NCBI RefSeq assembly: GCF_011305535.1
Contig: NZ_CP049905.1
Span: 1,808,001-1,872,000, forward strand
Direction: 5' to 3'
From: Diaphorobacter sp. HDW4B
Lineage (GTDB): Bacteria > Pseudomonadota > Gammaproteobacteria > Burkholderiales > Burkholderiaceae_C
Length of the DNA: 64,000 bases
Within the stretch, counting starts at the first letter, position 1. Each line of letters starts with the position of its first letter. Positions 33,871 through 41,508 of the stretch are shown piece after piece. The notes beneath the pieces are model-generated. The model was not told the DNA's origin, did not search any database, and saw nothing but the letters and a program-made list of their open reading frames with translations. The position numbers and the translations under genes are program-made.

Positions 33871-34503
33871 ATGAAAGGCATCCTCGACCTGCTCAAATCC
33901 AAGAGCCCCAGAGAAGCCAGGGAAGTTGGCGAGTCGACCCTGTTCACGACCGCCTTTTCCATGGGCAAGAGCGCCAGCAAGGCCGCCGCCCCGTGGGAGG
34001 CGCGCGCCGTCGAGGTCGTCGCCACCCGCCTGCCCAAGAGCCGCGGGGGCAAGCTGCTCGAATCGGTCTGGGAAAAAGACCAGTACATGTCGCACCTGAA
34101 CAAGGACGCACTGGAGCGCATGCAGCGCTTCTTCGCGTTCGCGCTGGTCTCGCCCAATCGCGACCTGATCCGTCAGGACGAATTCGGCAACTTCATGATC
34201 GTGCTGCTCTCGGGCAGCATCGGCGTGGACCGTCGCCAACCCTGGGGCGAGCACCTGCGGCTGGCCGAAACCCGCCCCGGAGACATTCTGGGCGAGATGT
34301 CGTTGCTGGACGGCGGCATCCGCTTTTCCACCTGCACCACGCTCACCGAATGCGAAGTCGCAGTGCTCAGCGCCGAGGCGCTCGACGAGATGATGGCGCA
34401 GGACCCGCCGCTGGCCGCCGCGCTGATTGCGCTTTTGGCCCGCAAATTGTCGCTGCGCCTGCGCGTGGTGAGCTCGCGGCTCAGCGACAATCCCAACGGA
34501 TGA
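33871..34503 (+). CDS. cyclic nucleotide-binding (CNB) domain protein
   Basis: 210 residues. An Ala/Ser-rich amino end of about 75 residues is followed by a cNMP-binding beta-barrel at about 80-195. It has FMIVLLSGSIGVDR, then RPGDILGEMSLLDGGIRFSTCTTLTE, where GE and R fit the phosphate-binding cassette. No DNA-binding domain is seen after it, unlike Crp. It lies between the two pilus motor ATPase genes, which suggests it senses a nucleotide signal (cAMP, or another cNMP) and acts on pilus retraction. Confidence 0.82.
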   Translation: MKGILDLLKSKSPREAREVGESTLFTTAFSMGKSASKAAAPWEARAVEVVATRLPKSRGGKLLESVWEKDQYMSHLNKDALERMQRFFAFALVSPNRDLIRQDEFGNFMIVLLSGSIGVDRRQPWGEHLRLAETRPGDILGEMSLLDGGIRFSTCTTLTECEVAVLSAEALDEMMAQDPPLAAALIALLARKLSLRLRVVSSRLSDNPNG

Positions 34504-34631
34504 CCCGGAGCGATTCGGGCGACCCCGGCGATCCCGGGGACACGCATTTTTGAAACGCATTTTTTGCTACAACCAACAACTTCCCGAGCCAGCCTGATTG
34601 CAGAGCAGCCGCGAAGACCGAGAGGAACGAC

Positions 34632-35768
34632 ATGGAACGCGATCAGGCCAGTAAATTCATCAACGATCTGCTTCGCCTGATGGTCAGCCGTGGAGGCAGT
34701 GACCTGTTCATCACCGCCGAATTTCCTCCCGCCATCAAGGTGGACGGCAAGATCACCAAGGTCTCGCCCCAGCCGCTGACGCCTGCGCACACGCTGATCC
34801 TCGCGCGCTCGATCATGAGCGACAAGCAGATCGCCGACTTCGAGCGCTCCAAGGAATGCAACTTCGCGATTTCGCCAGCGGGCATTGGTCGCTTTCGTGT
34901 GAACGCCTTCGTGCAGCAGGGCCGCGTCGGTCTGGTGCTGCGGACGATTCCGCTGACGCTACCGACCATCGATGGCCTTGGCGTGCCGCAGGTGCTCAAG
35001 GACGTGACCATGACCAAGCGCGGCCTGTGCATTCTGGTGGGCGCGACCGGCTCGGGCAAATCGACCACGCTGGCCGCCATGCTCGACTGGCGCAACGAGA
35101 ATTCCTACGGCCACATCATCACCGTGGAAGACCCGGTGGAATTCGTGCACCCGCACAAGAATTGCGTGGTCACGCAGCGTGAAGTGGGTCTGGATACCGA
35201 CAGCTGGGAAGCCGCGCTGAAGAACACGCTGCGTCAGGCTCCCGACGTGATTCTGATGGGCGAAATCCGCGACCGCGAAACCATGGAGCATGCGGTGGCA
35301 TTCGCCGAAACCGGTCACCTGTGTCTGGCCACGCTGCACGCCAACTCGGCCAACCAGGCGCTGGACCGGATCATCAACTTCTTCCCCGAAGAACGTCGCG
35401 GGCAGTTGCTGATGGACTTGTCGCTGAACCTGCGCGCCATCGTCTCGCAGCGCCTGATTCCCAAGCAGGACGGCAAGGGCCGCTCCGCCGCCGTGGAAAT
35501 CATGCTGAACTCGCCGCTGATTGCCGACCTGATCTTCAAGGGCGAGGTCGCCGAGATCAAGGAAATCATGAAGAAGAGCCGCAACCTCGGCATGCAGACC
35601 TTCGATCAGGCGCTGTTCGACCTGTTCGAGGCCAACATGATCACCTACGAAGACGCGCTCAGAAACGCCGACTCGGTCAACGACCTGCGCCTGCAGATCA
35701 AGCTGAGCAGCCAGCGCGCCAAGACCACCGACCTGTCGGCCGGTACCGAACATTTCTCGATCGTCTGA
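34632..35768 (+). CDS. pilU: type IV pilus accessory retraction ATPase PilU
   Basis: 378 residues. A PilT-like ATPase with Walker A (GATGSGKST), the acidic VILMGEIRDRETMEHAVAFAE segment, and CLATLHANSANQALDRI. The longer carboxyl end after the PilT-like core is typical of PilU. It supports PilT in strong retraction and depends on it. The start codon has GAGAGGAACG upstream. It follows the CNB gene by 128 bp. Confidence 0.95.
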   Translation: MERDQASKFINDLLRLMVSRGGSDLFITAEFPPAIKVDGKITKVSPQPLTPAHTLILARSIMSDKQIADFERSKECNFAISPAGIGRFRVNAFVQQGRVGLVLRTIPLTLPTIDGLGVPQVLKDVTMTKRGLCILVGATGSGKSTTLAAMLDWRNENSYGHIITVEDPVEFVHPHKNCVVTQREVGLDTDSWEAALKNTLRQAPDVILMGEIRDRETMEHAVAFAETGHLCLATLHANSANQALDRIINFFPEERRGQLLMDLSLNLRAIVSQRLIPKQDGKGRSAAVEIMLNSPLIADLIFKGEVAEIKEIMKKSRNLGMQTFDQALFDLFEANMITYEDALRNADSVNDLRLQIKLSSQRAKTTDLSAGTEHFSIV

Positions 35769-35825
35769 TCGCCCGCCTTCAAGCCCCTTTGAGCCATTGA
35801 ACGAACCAACTGGAGTTTTCCTGAC

Positions 35826-36743
35826 ATGAGCAGCAGCATCAATCCCCGCACATATGACGCTATTCCCCCGCGCAAAGTCGCGTTTCTGGGGCTGGGCGTC
35901 ATGGGCTATCCCATGGCCGGGCATCTGGCCAAGGCGGGGCATCAGGTGTCGGTCTACAACCGCACCTCGGCCAAGGCGGAAGCCTGGGTCAAGGAATTCG
36001 GCGGCAGCTTTGGCCTCACCCCCAAGGACGCCGTGAAGGACGCCGAAATCGTGTTCTGCTGCGTCGGCAACGACGACGATCTGCGCTCGGTGGTGCTGGG
36101 CGAGCACGGTGCCTTCGCCGGCATGGGCGCCAACACCGTCTTTGTGGACCACACCACCGCCTCGGCCCAGGTGGCGCGCGAGTTGTATGAACAGGCGCTG
36201 TCGCTCGGTCTGCAGTTCATCGATGCGCCTGTGTCCGGCGGTCAGGCGGGCGCACAGAACGGCCAGCTTACCGTGATGTGCGGCGGCGATCAGGTCACCT
36301 TCGACGACACTCGCCCCACGGCGCTGGCGTTCTCGCGTGCGTTCACACTGATCGGCGACAGCGGCGCAGGCCAGCTCGCCAAGATGGTCAACCAGATCTG
36401 CATCGCCGGTCTGGTGCAGGGCCTGTCCGAAGCCATCGCCTTCGGTCAGCAGGCGGAACTGGACATGAACGTCGTGCTCGACGTGATCAGCAAGGGCGCG
36501 GCCCAGAGCTGGCAGATGGAAAACCGCGGCAAGACCATGGTGCAGGGCAAGTTCGACTTCGGCTTTGCCGTGGACTGGATGCGCAAGGATCTGGGTCTGG
36601 TGCTCGATGAGGCCAAGCGCAACGGCGCGCGCGTGCCGGTGACGGCGCTGGTCGATCAGTTCTACGGCGATGTGCAGCAGTCCGGCGGCGCGCGCTGGGA
36701 CACGTCGAGCCTGATCACCCGCCTGCGCAAGCCCGCGAAGTAA
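35826..36743 (+). CDS. beta-hydroxyacid dehydrogenase (3-hydroxyisobutyrate dehydrogenase family)
   Basis: 305 residues. The Rossmann site is VAFLGLGVMGYPMAGHLAKAG, followed by the family motif FIDAPVSGGQAGAQNGQLTVMCGG and the catalytic Lys in GQLAKMVNQ. It reduces or oxidises a short 3-hydroxy acid with NAD(P)H, for example 3-hydroxyisobutyrate or tartronate semialdehyde; the substrate cannot be told from sequence. It follows pilU by 57 bp but is likely unrelated in function. Confidence 0.88.
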   Translation: MSSSINPRTYDAIPPRKVAFLGLGVMGYPMAGHLAKAGHQVSVYNRTSAKAEAWVKEFGGSFGLTPKDAVKDAEIVFCCVGNDDDLRSVVLGEHGAFAGMGANTVFVDHTTASAQVARELYEQALSLGLQFIDAPVSGGQAGAQNGQLTVMCGGDQVTFDDTRPTALAFSRAFTLIGDSGAGQLAKMVNQICIAGLVQGLSEAIAFGQQAELDMNVVLDVISKGAAQSWQMENRGKTMVQGKFDFGFAVDWMRKDLGLVLDEAKRNGARVPVTALVDQFYGDVQQSGGARWDTSSLITRLRKPAK

Positions 36744-36762
36744 TCCGCAGCCCCAAGCAACA

Positions 36763-36798
36763 AAAAGCCGGTCAGGATGCGAGTCCTGACCGGCTTTT
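36763..36798. terminator. bidirectional rho-independent terminator
   Basis: A 15-bp perfect stem (AAAAGCCGGTCAGGA with TCCTGACCGGCTTTT) and a six-base loop. Runs of A before and T after make it work in both directions. It lies between two convergent genes. Confidence 0.92.
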
Positions 36799-36819
36799 CT
36801 GTGGGTGACTACCAGCGGC

Positions 36820-37617
36820 TCAGCGAACCGGTGCCGTCTGGATCGCGGGCAGCGGCGTGCCCTTGATTTCTTCGCGCGATGGACCCGAAGGTGCGGGCGC
36901 CGGAGTGGGCTGCGCAGCCAGCGGTGTCGGCGCAACGGCAGCGGGAGCGGATGTGGTCGACGTGCCAGCCGACGACGCATCCTGCACCGGAGCGCCTTGC
37001 TGCTTGCCGTAGTTGGCCAATTCCTCTTCCGAGATGGTCTCGAACACGCGCACGACCTTGCGCACGTTGTCCACACCACGGGCGATTTCGGCGGAGCGCT
37101 TGGCTTCGCGCGGAGTGACGCGGCCCATCAGGTAGACCACGTCGCGCTCGGTCACGACCTTGAAGACGTTGGCCGACAGGTCCTTGGCATCCATCAGGCT
37201 GGCCTTGACCTTGCCGGTGATCAGCGTGTCGCGCGAGCGCTGGGAGAAGCCGGAGTTCTCCATCACGCCCAGCTCGTTGACCACCGACTTCACGTTCTCG
37301 ACCGCACGGGCTTCGCGCTCGGCCTTCTGGCTTTCCTCGACAGTCGGCACCTCGCCGGTCAGCAGCACCTGGCGGTTGTAGCTGGTGACGTTGAAGTGGC
37401 CACGGCCATTCATGGTGTCCTTGAGGCGACCGGCGACCTTGTTCTCGATGGCTTCGTCCTCGACCTGGGTGCCGGTGGTGCGGCGGTCCGTCGCCATCAG
37501 CGTGCCCATCACCGCGCCGCCGCCCAGCACCACGGGGGCGCAAGCAGTCAGACCGGCGGCCAGCAGCGTTGCAGCCAGCACGGCGCAAGTGGTACGGGCA
37601 TGAAGGAATTTCATCAA
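36820..37617 (-). CDS. dolP: BON-domain outer-membrane lipoprotein (DolP/YraP-like)
   Basis: 265 residues. The lipoprotein signal ends at LLAAGLTAC. Two BON domains follow (about 48-115 and 125-195), each with the conserved Gly and Val-Asn/Val-Asp patterns (LLTGEVPTVEESQKAE, YLMGRVTPREAKRSAE). The last 65 residues are a Pro/Ala/Ser-rich tail, longer than in E. coli DolP. DolP helps keep the outer membrane sound. It overlaps the stop of diaA by four bases, as in the classical yraN-diaA-dolP cluster. Confidence 0.87.
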   Translation of the reverse strand: MMKFLHARTTCAVLAATLLAAGLTACAPVVLGGGAVMGTLMATDRRTTGTQVEDEAIENKVAGRLKDTMNGRGHFNVTSYNRQVLLTGEVPTVEESQKAEREARAVENVKSVVNELGVMENSGFSQRSRDTLITGKVKASLMDAKDLSANVFKVVTERDVVYLMGRVTPREAKRSAEIARGVDNVRKVVRVFETISEEELANYGKQQGAPVQDASSAGTSTTSAPAAVAPTPLAAQPTPAPAPSGPSREEIKGTPLPAIQTAPVR

Positions 37618-38207
37618 AGCATCTCCTGTTCACCAAGTAACTGGGTATCCACACCGTCGCACAGACAGTGCAGGATGAGCAAATGCACCTCGCGCACACG
37701 CGCGGCGCGGTCGTGCGGCACGCAAATCTGCACGTCGGTCTCGCGCATCACGCCGCCCATCGCGCCGGAATCACGCGCGCACAGGGCGATCACCGACATG
37801 TCTCGCTCGTGGGCGGCAAGCACCGCTTCGAGCAGCGCCGGTTCGTCGCCATTCACGCACAGCACGAGCAGCACGTCGCCGGCTGCGCCCAAGGCGCGCA
37901 CCTGGCGGGCAAACGCGCCCACTTCAAACGACTGACCGAGCGTTCCGGCCCAACCGGCATCGGCCGACAGGGCCATGGCGGCGAGTTCGGGACGCTCGCG
38001 CTCGAAGCCCGCCACGCACATCATGGCGAACTGCAGCGCCTGCGCGGAAGACAGCCCCGCGCCGCAGGCCAGCACCTTGGAGCCATTGGTCACACAGGCG
38101 AGCAGCGCCTGCACCGCCGCATTGATGGGGTCGCTCAAGGCTTGCGCCGACTGGTACTTGACGTCGGCGCTGTCGATGAAATGTTGTTGGATTCGTTGCT
38201 CAAGCAT
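37614..38207 (-). CDS. diaA: SIS-domain protein, DiaA / phosphoheptose isomerase family
   Basis: 197 residues from the ATG at 38207 (MLEQRIQQHFIDSADVKYQSA, the usual DiaA/GmhA beginning). It has a sugar-isomerase fold with KVLACGAGLSSAQALQFA and DVLLVLCVNGDEPALLEAV. In E. coli the gene at this place (between yraN and dolP) is diaA, which binds DnaA and times replication. The close relative GmhA makes heptose for lipopolysaccharide, and from sequence alone either is possible. Gene order favours DiaA. Confidence 0.8.
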   Translation of the reverse strand: MLEQRIQQHFIDSADVKYQSAQALSDPINAAVQALLACVTNGSKVLACGAGLSSAQALQFAMMCVAGFERERPELAAMALSADAGWAGTLGQSFEVGAFARQVRALGAAGDVLLVLCVNGDEPALLEAVLAAHERDMSVIALCARDSGAMGGVMRETDVQICVPHDRAARVREVHLLILHCLCDGVDTQLLGEQEML

Positions 38208-38330
38208 GGACTGCCGATGATACTTGTCTGGCGCAGGCGCGAAGTGACTGAATTCCAAATCCGTATCGGCATATATCCATTGCGGCATGAAAAACAGCCG
38301 AAAAACGCAAGAAACCCTCAAAAACGGCGC

Positions 38331-38744
38331 TCAGTCTCCCGCGTCAAAAGCCCCCTTGAGCCACACCAGCTCGGGCTGGATCAGCACCACATCAAAGCGA
38401 CAGGGCGGGTGCGCAGGCAGCACCGCCAGGTAGTGCAGGGCCGCGAAAATGATGCGCCGCCGCTTGGTCGCACCGATGCTGGCGCCCGCGCCGCCGAACT
38501 GCGCCGAGCCCCGGCTGCGCACCTCGACGAAGACCAATGTCCCGTCGCGATCACGCATGATCAGGTCGATTTCCCCGCCGCCCCGGCCCGGAGTTCGATA
38601 ATTGCGGGTGACGAGCTTCAGTCCGGCCTTCTGCAGATGGGCCAGCGCCTGATCCTCGGCGAGCATGCCCTGCACGCGCGTGGTCCGGTCCGCCGTGCCT
38701 GCGTCGGTGTTCTGTCCAGTGGCTTGCGCCGCCTGCCCCTTCAT
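38331..38744 (-). CDS. yraN: YraN family protein (predicted nuclease fold)
   Basis: 137 residues from the ATG at 38744, which is just 17 bp from the divergent rsmI start. The UPF0102 core is GEIDLIMRDRDGTLVFVEVRSR, a restriction-endonuclease-like E-x-D-(x)-E-V-R arrangement. The amino end is loosely conserved in relatives. Function is unproven; a role in DNA metabolism is often guessed. The 123 bp after it, before diaA, likely hold the promoter for diaA and dolP. Confidence 0.9.
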   Translation of the reverse strand: MKGQAAQATGQNTDAGTADRTTRVQGMLAEDQALAHLQKAGLKLVTRNYRTPGRGGGEIDLIMRDRDGTLVFVEVRSRGSAQFGGAGASIGATKRRRIIFAALHYLAVLPAHPPCRFDVVLIQPELVWLKGAFDAGD

Positions 38745-38761
38745 TCTTTTCAGGAAATCCC

Positions 38762-39712
38762 ATGAGCACATCTTTTGCCTCTGCCCTGACAGCTGCTCGC
38801 GATGCAGCCGGTGCTCAGCATTATCCGCAGGGGGCCTTGTACGTCGTGGCGACCCCGATCGGCAATCTCGCAGATATCACCCTGCGCGCCCTGCATGTGT
38901 TGCAACTGGCCGACCATGTCGCCTGCGAAGACACGCGCCACACCCAGCAGATGCTGCGCGCCTACGGGCTCGACAAGTCCGGCAATCAACTGCTGGCCGT
39001 GCACCAGCACAACGAGGCCGAACGCTCGGCGCAGGTGATCGACCTGCTGCAACAAGGCAAACGGGTTGTCTATGTGAGCGATGCGGGCACGCCGGGCGTG
39101 AGCGATCCGGGCGCGCGCCTTTGCGCCGCCGTGCAGGCCGCCGGTCTGCGCGCAATGCCGCTGCCGGGCGCGAGCAGCGTGACCACGGCCATCAGCGTGG
39201 CGGGCATCGTGTCGCCCGATGCACAAGGCTTTCTGTTCGCAGGCTTTCTGCCTACCAAGTCCGCCGAGCGCGCATCCGTCATCGATCAACTGGCGCTGGA
39301 GCCGCGCGCCGTCGTGCTGCTCGAAGCGCCGCACCGCATCGAAGAACTCGCCAAGGCGCTGGCCGTTCTGGGCGAACGCCCGGTGACGCTGGCGCGCGAG
39401 ATCAGCAAGCAGTTCGAGCAGATCACCACACACCCGGCGAGCGCGCTGCTCGCCTGGCTGCAATCGGACAGCCAGCACAGCCGTGGCGAATTCGTGGTCG
39501 TGATCCATCCCTCCACGCAAAGCACCGAGCACGATCCCAAGGAGCAGCAAATCCTGCAACTGCTGTTGGCCGAACTGCCCATGAAGACCGCTGTGCGCCT
39601 GACCGCGCAGATCACCGGCGGAGCACGCAATCGGCTCTACGACATGGCGCTCGCGATGAAGTCAGCAGGCGACAACGACAGCGAGAACGACAACGAAGGC
39701 GACGAAAAATGA
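38762..39712 (+). CDS. rsmI: 16S rRNA (cytidine-1402-2'-O)-methyltransferase RsmI
   Basis: 316 residues. A tetrapyrrole-methylase fold with VATPIGNLADITLRAL, CEDTRHTQQML and SDAGTPGVSDPG, all marks of RsmI. The last 15 residues are a very acidic tail. It methylates the 2'-OH of C1402 in the decoding centre of 16S rRNA with S-adenosylmethionine. AGGAAA lies before the ATG. It is divergent from yraN, as in many proteobacteria, but no lpoA is found next to it. Confidence 0.97.
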   Translation: MSTSFASALTAARDAAGAQHYPQGALYVVATPIGNLADITLRALHVLQLADHVACEDTRHTQQMLRAYGLDKSGNQLLAVHQHNEAERSAQVIDLLQQGKRVVYVSDAGTPGVSDPGARLCAAVQAAGLRAMPLPGASSVTTAISVAGIVSPDAQGFLFAGFLPTKSAERASVIDQLALEPRAVVLLEAPHRIEELAKALAVLGERPVTLAREISKQFEQITTHPASALLAWLQSDSQHSRGEFVVVIHPSTQSTEHDPKEQQILQLLLAELPMKTAVRLTAQITGGARNRLYDMALAMKSAGDNDSENDNEGDEK

Positions 39713-40035
39713 TTGGGCGATGAGGGAGTGAGAAGCACGATGGCAAAGCGCATGGACTGCGCCGCATCTGCCCGCTGATGGCAGTGCGCTTTCGGCCAGC
39801 CGGTGGCTGCAGCCGAGGTGGAATGACTGGCGCGACCGATACCCTTGTCCCGAGCATCCAACCGCTGCGCGCATGTGCGTAGAAGCCTTGAAATCCGTGC
39901 CTCTCGACTAGCGCATCACTCCTGGTCCCTTTGGTTTACTTTTTCTTTTCGTGTCGGGCATGGGTCCGACGGGACATCAACTCAATTGACTTTCCAACCT
40001 ATCCAAATGGGGCAATGGGGGAACCGCGGCCAGCA
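39713..40035. other. intergenic region, no gene recognised
   Basis: 323 bp without a convincing open frame. The right part (39925-40000) is T-rich (a GGTTTACTTTTTC stretch) and carries an imperfect hairpin GTCGG/CCGAC. It resembles fragments of family-typical intergenic repeats. No clear promoter or terminator. Confidence 0.4.
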
Positions 40036-40434
40036 CTAGGGCGGGTCCTCCAACGCGATGGGCCGGAGTTTCCAAAGCGAGCGCTGCGTGGAGCGCAAAT
40101 CGGAATCGAGCGTGTCACGCTCGTCTTCCAGCGCATCGAGCCGCACTTGCAACGCGCCCACCTGCTTGCCATCGGTGCCACGCGTGAGCGCGCATTCGAT
40201 GTCGGACTTGAGCGTCACATGCGCAACCACGATTTCGGCGCAGCGCTGGGCCTGTGGTTGTCCCAGCACGACCGACGCGCAATCGGGCGTGCAGCGCAAC
40301 TCGTGTTCGCATTCGTCGGCAATGCACTGGTAGGCCATGCGCAAGCCATCCAGATCCTTGGACGCACGTGCGATGTCGTCCAGCATTCGGTTGAGCTTGA
40401 CGAGATGAGACTTGGCAATTTTTTCGGGGAACAT
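40036..40434 (-). CDS. hypothetical helical protein
   Basis: 132 residues from the ATG at 40434, which has AGGAG eight bases upstream (a GTG at 40443 is too close to it). The protein is soluble and probably all helical, with a Cys-containing middle (CIADECEHELRC) and a long charged, Leu/Asp/Arg-rich helix at the end (RLDALEDERDTLDSDLRSTQ) that may form a coiled coil. I do not recognise a family. It is flanked on both sides by over 300 bp of non-coding DNA. Confidence 0.5.
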   Translation of the reverse strand: MFPEKIAKSHLVKLNRMLDDIARASKDLDGLRMAYQCIADECEHELRCTPDCASVVLGQPQAQRCAEIVVAHVTLKSDIECALTRGTDGKQVGALQVRLDALEDERDTLDSDLRSTQRSLWKLRPIALEDPP

Positions 40435-40799
40435 AACGGGCACTCCTTGAGTATCAATGAACAGGCGCTGCAGATGGCCCCTGACAAAGTGAATTCAATA
40501 CAACGCCCGCACAAGAAATTGCACTCACCGAGCAGTTTGCAATTTGCGTGACAAAAATCAATAGCACTCCAGCCTCTTCCCCATTTTTAGAGTTACCAAA
40601 CGCTGCAAACGGCATTCGCTTGAGCAAGGTCGGCATCGCTTGCCCAACAATATGGCTCGTATTCTCAAGGCGATTTCAACGCTATCTGCGAGGCTGCATC
40701 AATACATGTGCTGCTCGCGAATCCATTAACATCGCCCGGACACGCAAGCGCACTCAAGAGTCATCAGCGCTGCATGAACAACAAGGAGACAGGTGAGTG
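40435..40799. other. AT-richer intergenic region upstream of the GST gene
   Basis: About 365 bp, lower in GC than the genes around it. It may hold promoters for the leftward hypothetical gene and the rightward GST gene. A GTG-started 82-residue frame (40548-40796) has no ribosome site, an odd composition and no likeness I know, so I do not call it a gene. Confidence 0.4.
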
Positions 40800-41465
40800 A
40801 TGGAGCTTTATCACAGCGTCAGCGCGCGCTCTTTTCGTGCACTGTGGATGTTCGAGGAACTGGGCTTGCCGTATCGACTGAAGATGCTGCCCTTTCCGCC
40901 ACGCGTGATGGCACGCAGCTTTCTCGAACTCAATCCGCTGGGCACGGTGCCGCTCTTGATCGATGGCGAGGCGCGACTCACCGAGTCGAGCGCGATCTGC
41001 CAATACCTCTGCAGCCTGGTCCCCGGCACGCCGCTGTCCGTGCAGCCCGGTGATGCAGCCTACGCCAGCTATCTGAACTGGCTGTTCATGTCGGACGCGA
41101 CCCTCACCTTTCCGCTGACGCTGGTGTTGCGCTACACGCATTTCGAGCCGCCCGAGCGCCGCCAGCCGCAGGTCGTGCAGGACTACACGCGCTGGTTTCT
41201 CGGTCGGCTCAAGGCCGTCGAAGCAGCGACATCGCAGCGCGAATTTCTGTGCGCCGACCGCTTCACTGCCGCCGACATCGCCGCCAGCTATGCGCTGATG
41301 CTGTCCGAGTTTCTCGACCTGCGCGAACAATGGGGGCCCGCCACGCAGGCCTACTGGCAGCGACTGCGCGAACGCCCCGCGTTTCAACGCAGCCTCGACA
41401 TCGAAAAACAAGCCGCCATCGATCAGGGCGTGGACCCGATGCCTTCGCCGCTGCTGCGGCCCTGA
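40800..41465 (+). CDS. glutathione S-transferase family protein
   Basis: 221 residues from the ATG at 40800 (a GTG lies one codon earlier). The thioredoxin-like amino part has ELYHSVSARSFRALW, with Ser as the likely glutathione-activating residue, and the cis-Pro motif GTVPLL and the ESSAI turn. The all-helical domain follows (FTAADIAASYAL). It joins glutathione to electrophiles or acts as a reductase or isomerase; the substrate is open. AAGGAG precedes the start. The acyl-CoA synthetase follows after 43 bp. Confidence 0.88.
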   Translation: MELYHSVSARSFRALWMFEELGLPYRLKMLPFPPRVMARSFLELNPLGTVPLLIDGEARLTESSAICQYLCSLVPGTPLSVQPGDAAYASYLNWLFMSDATLTFPLTLVLRYTHFEPPERRQPQVVQDYTRWFLGRLKAVEAATSQREFLCADRFTAADIAASYALMLSEFLDLREQWGPATQAYWQRLRERPAFQRSLDIEKQAAIDQGVDPMPSPLLRP

Positions 41466-41508
41466 TGACGATGATAAAGATGATGACGACGAACGCAGGA
41501 GCCATCCC

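Noticed and set aside
34959-37079. 706-codon open frame on the minus strand
   Set aside because: Antisense to pilU and the dehydrogenase gene; no motif and a low-complexity start.
40548-40796. 82-codon frame starting GTG before the GST gene
   Set aside because: No ribosome site, odd residue composition, and it runs into the GST start.
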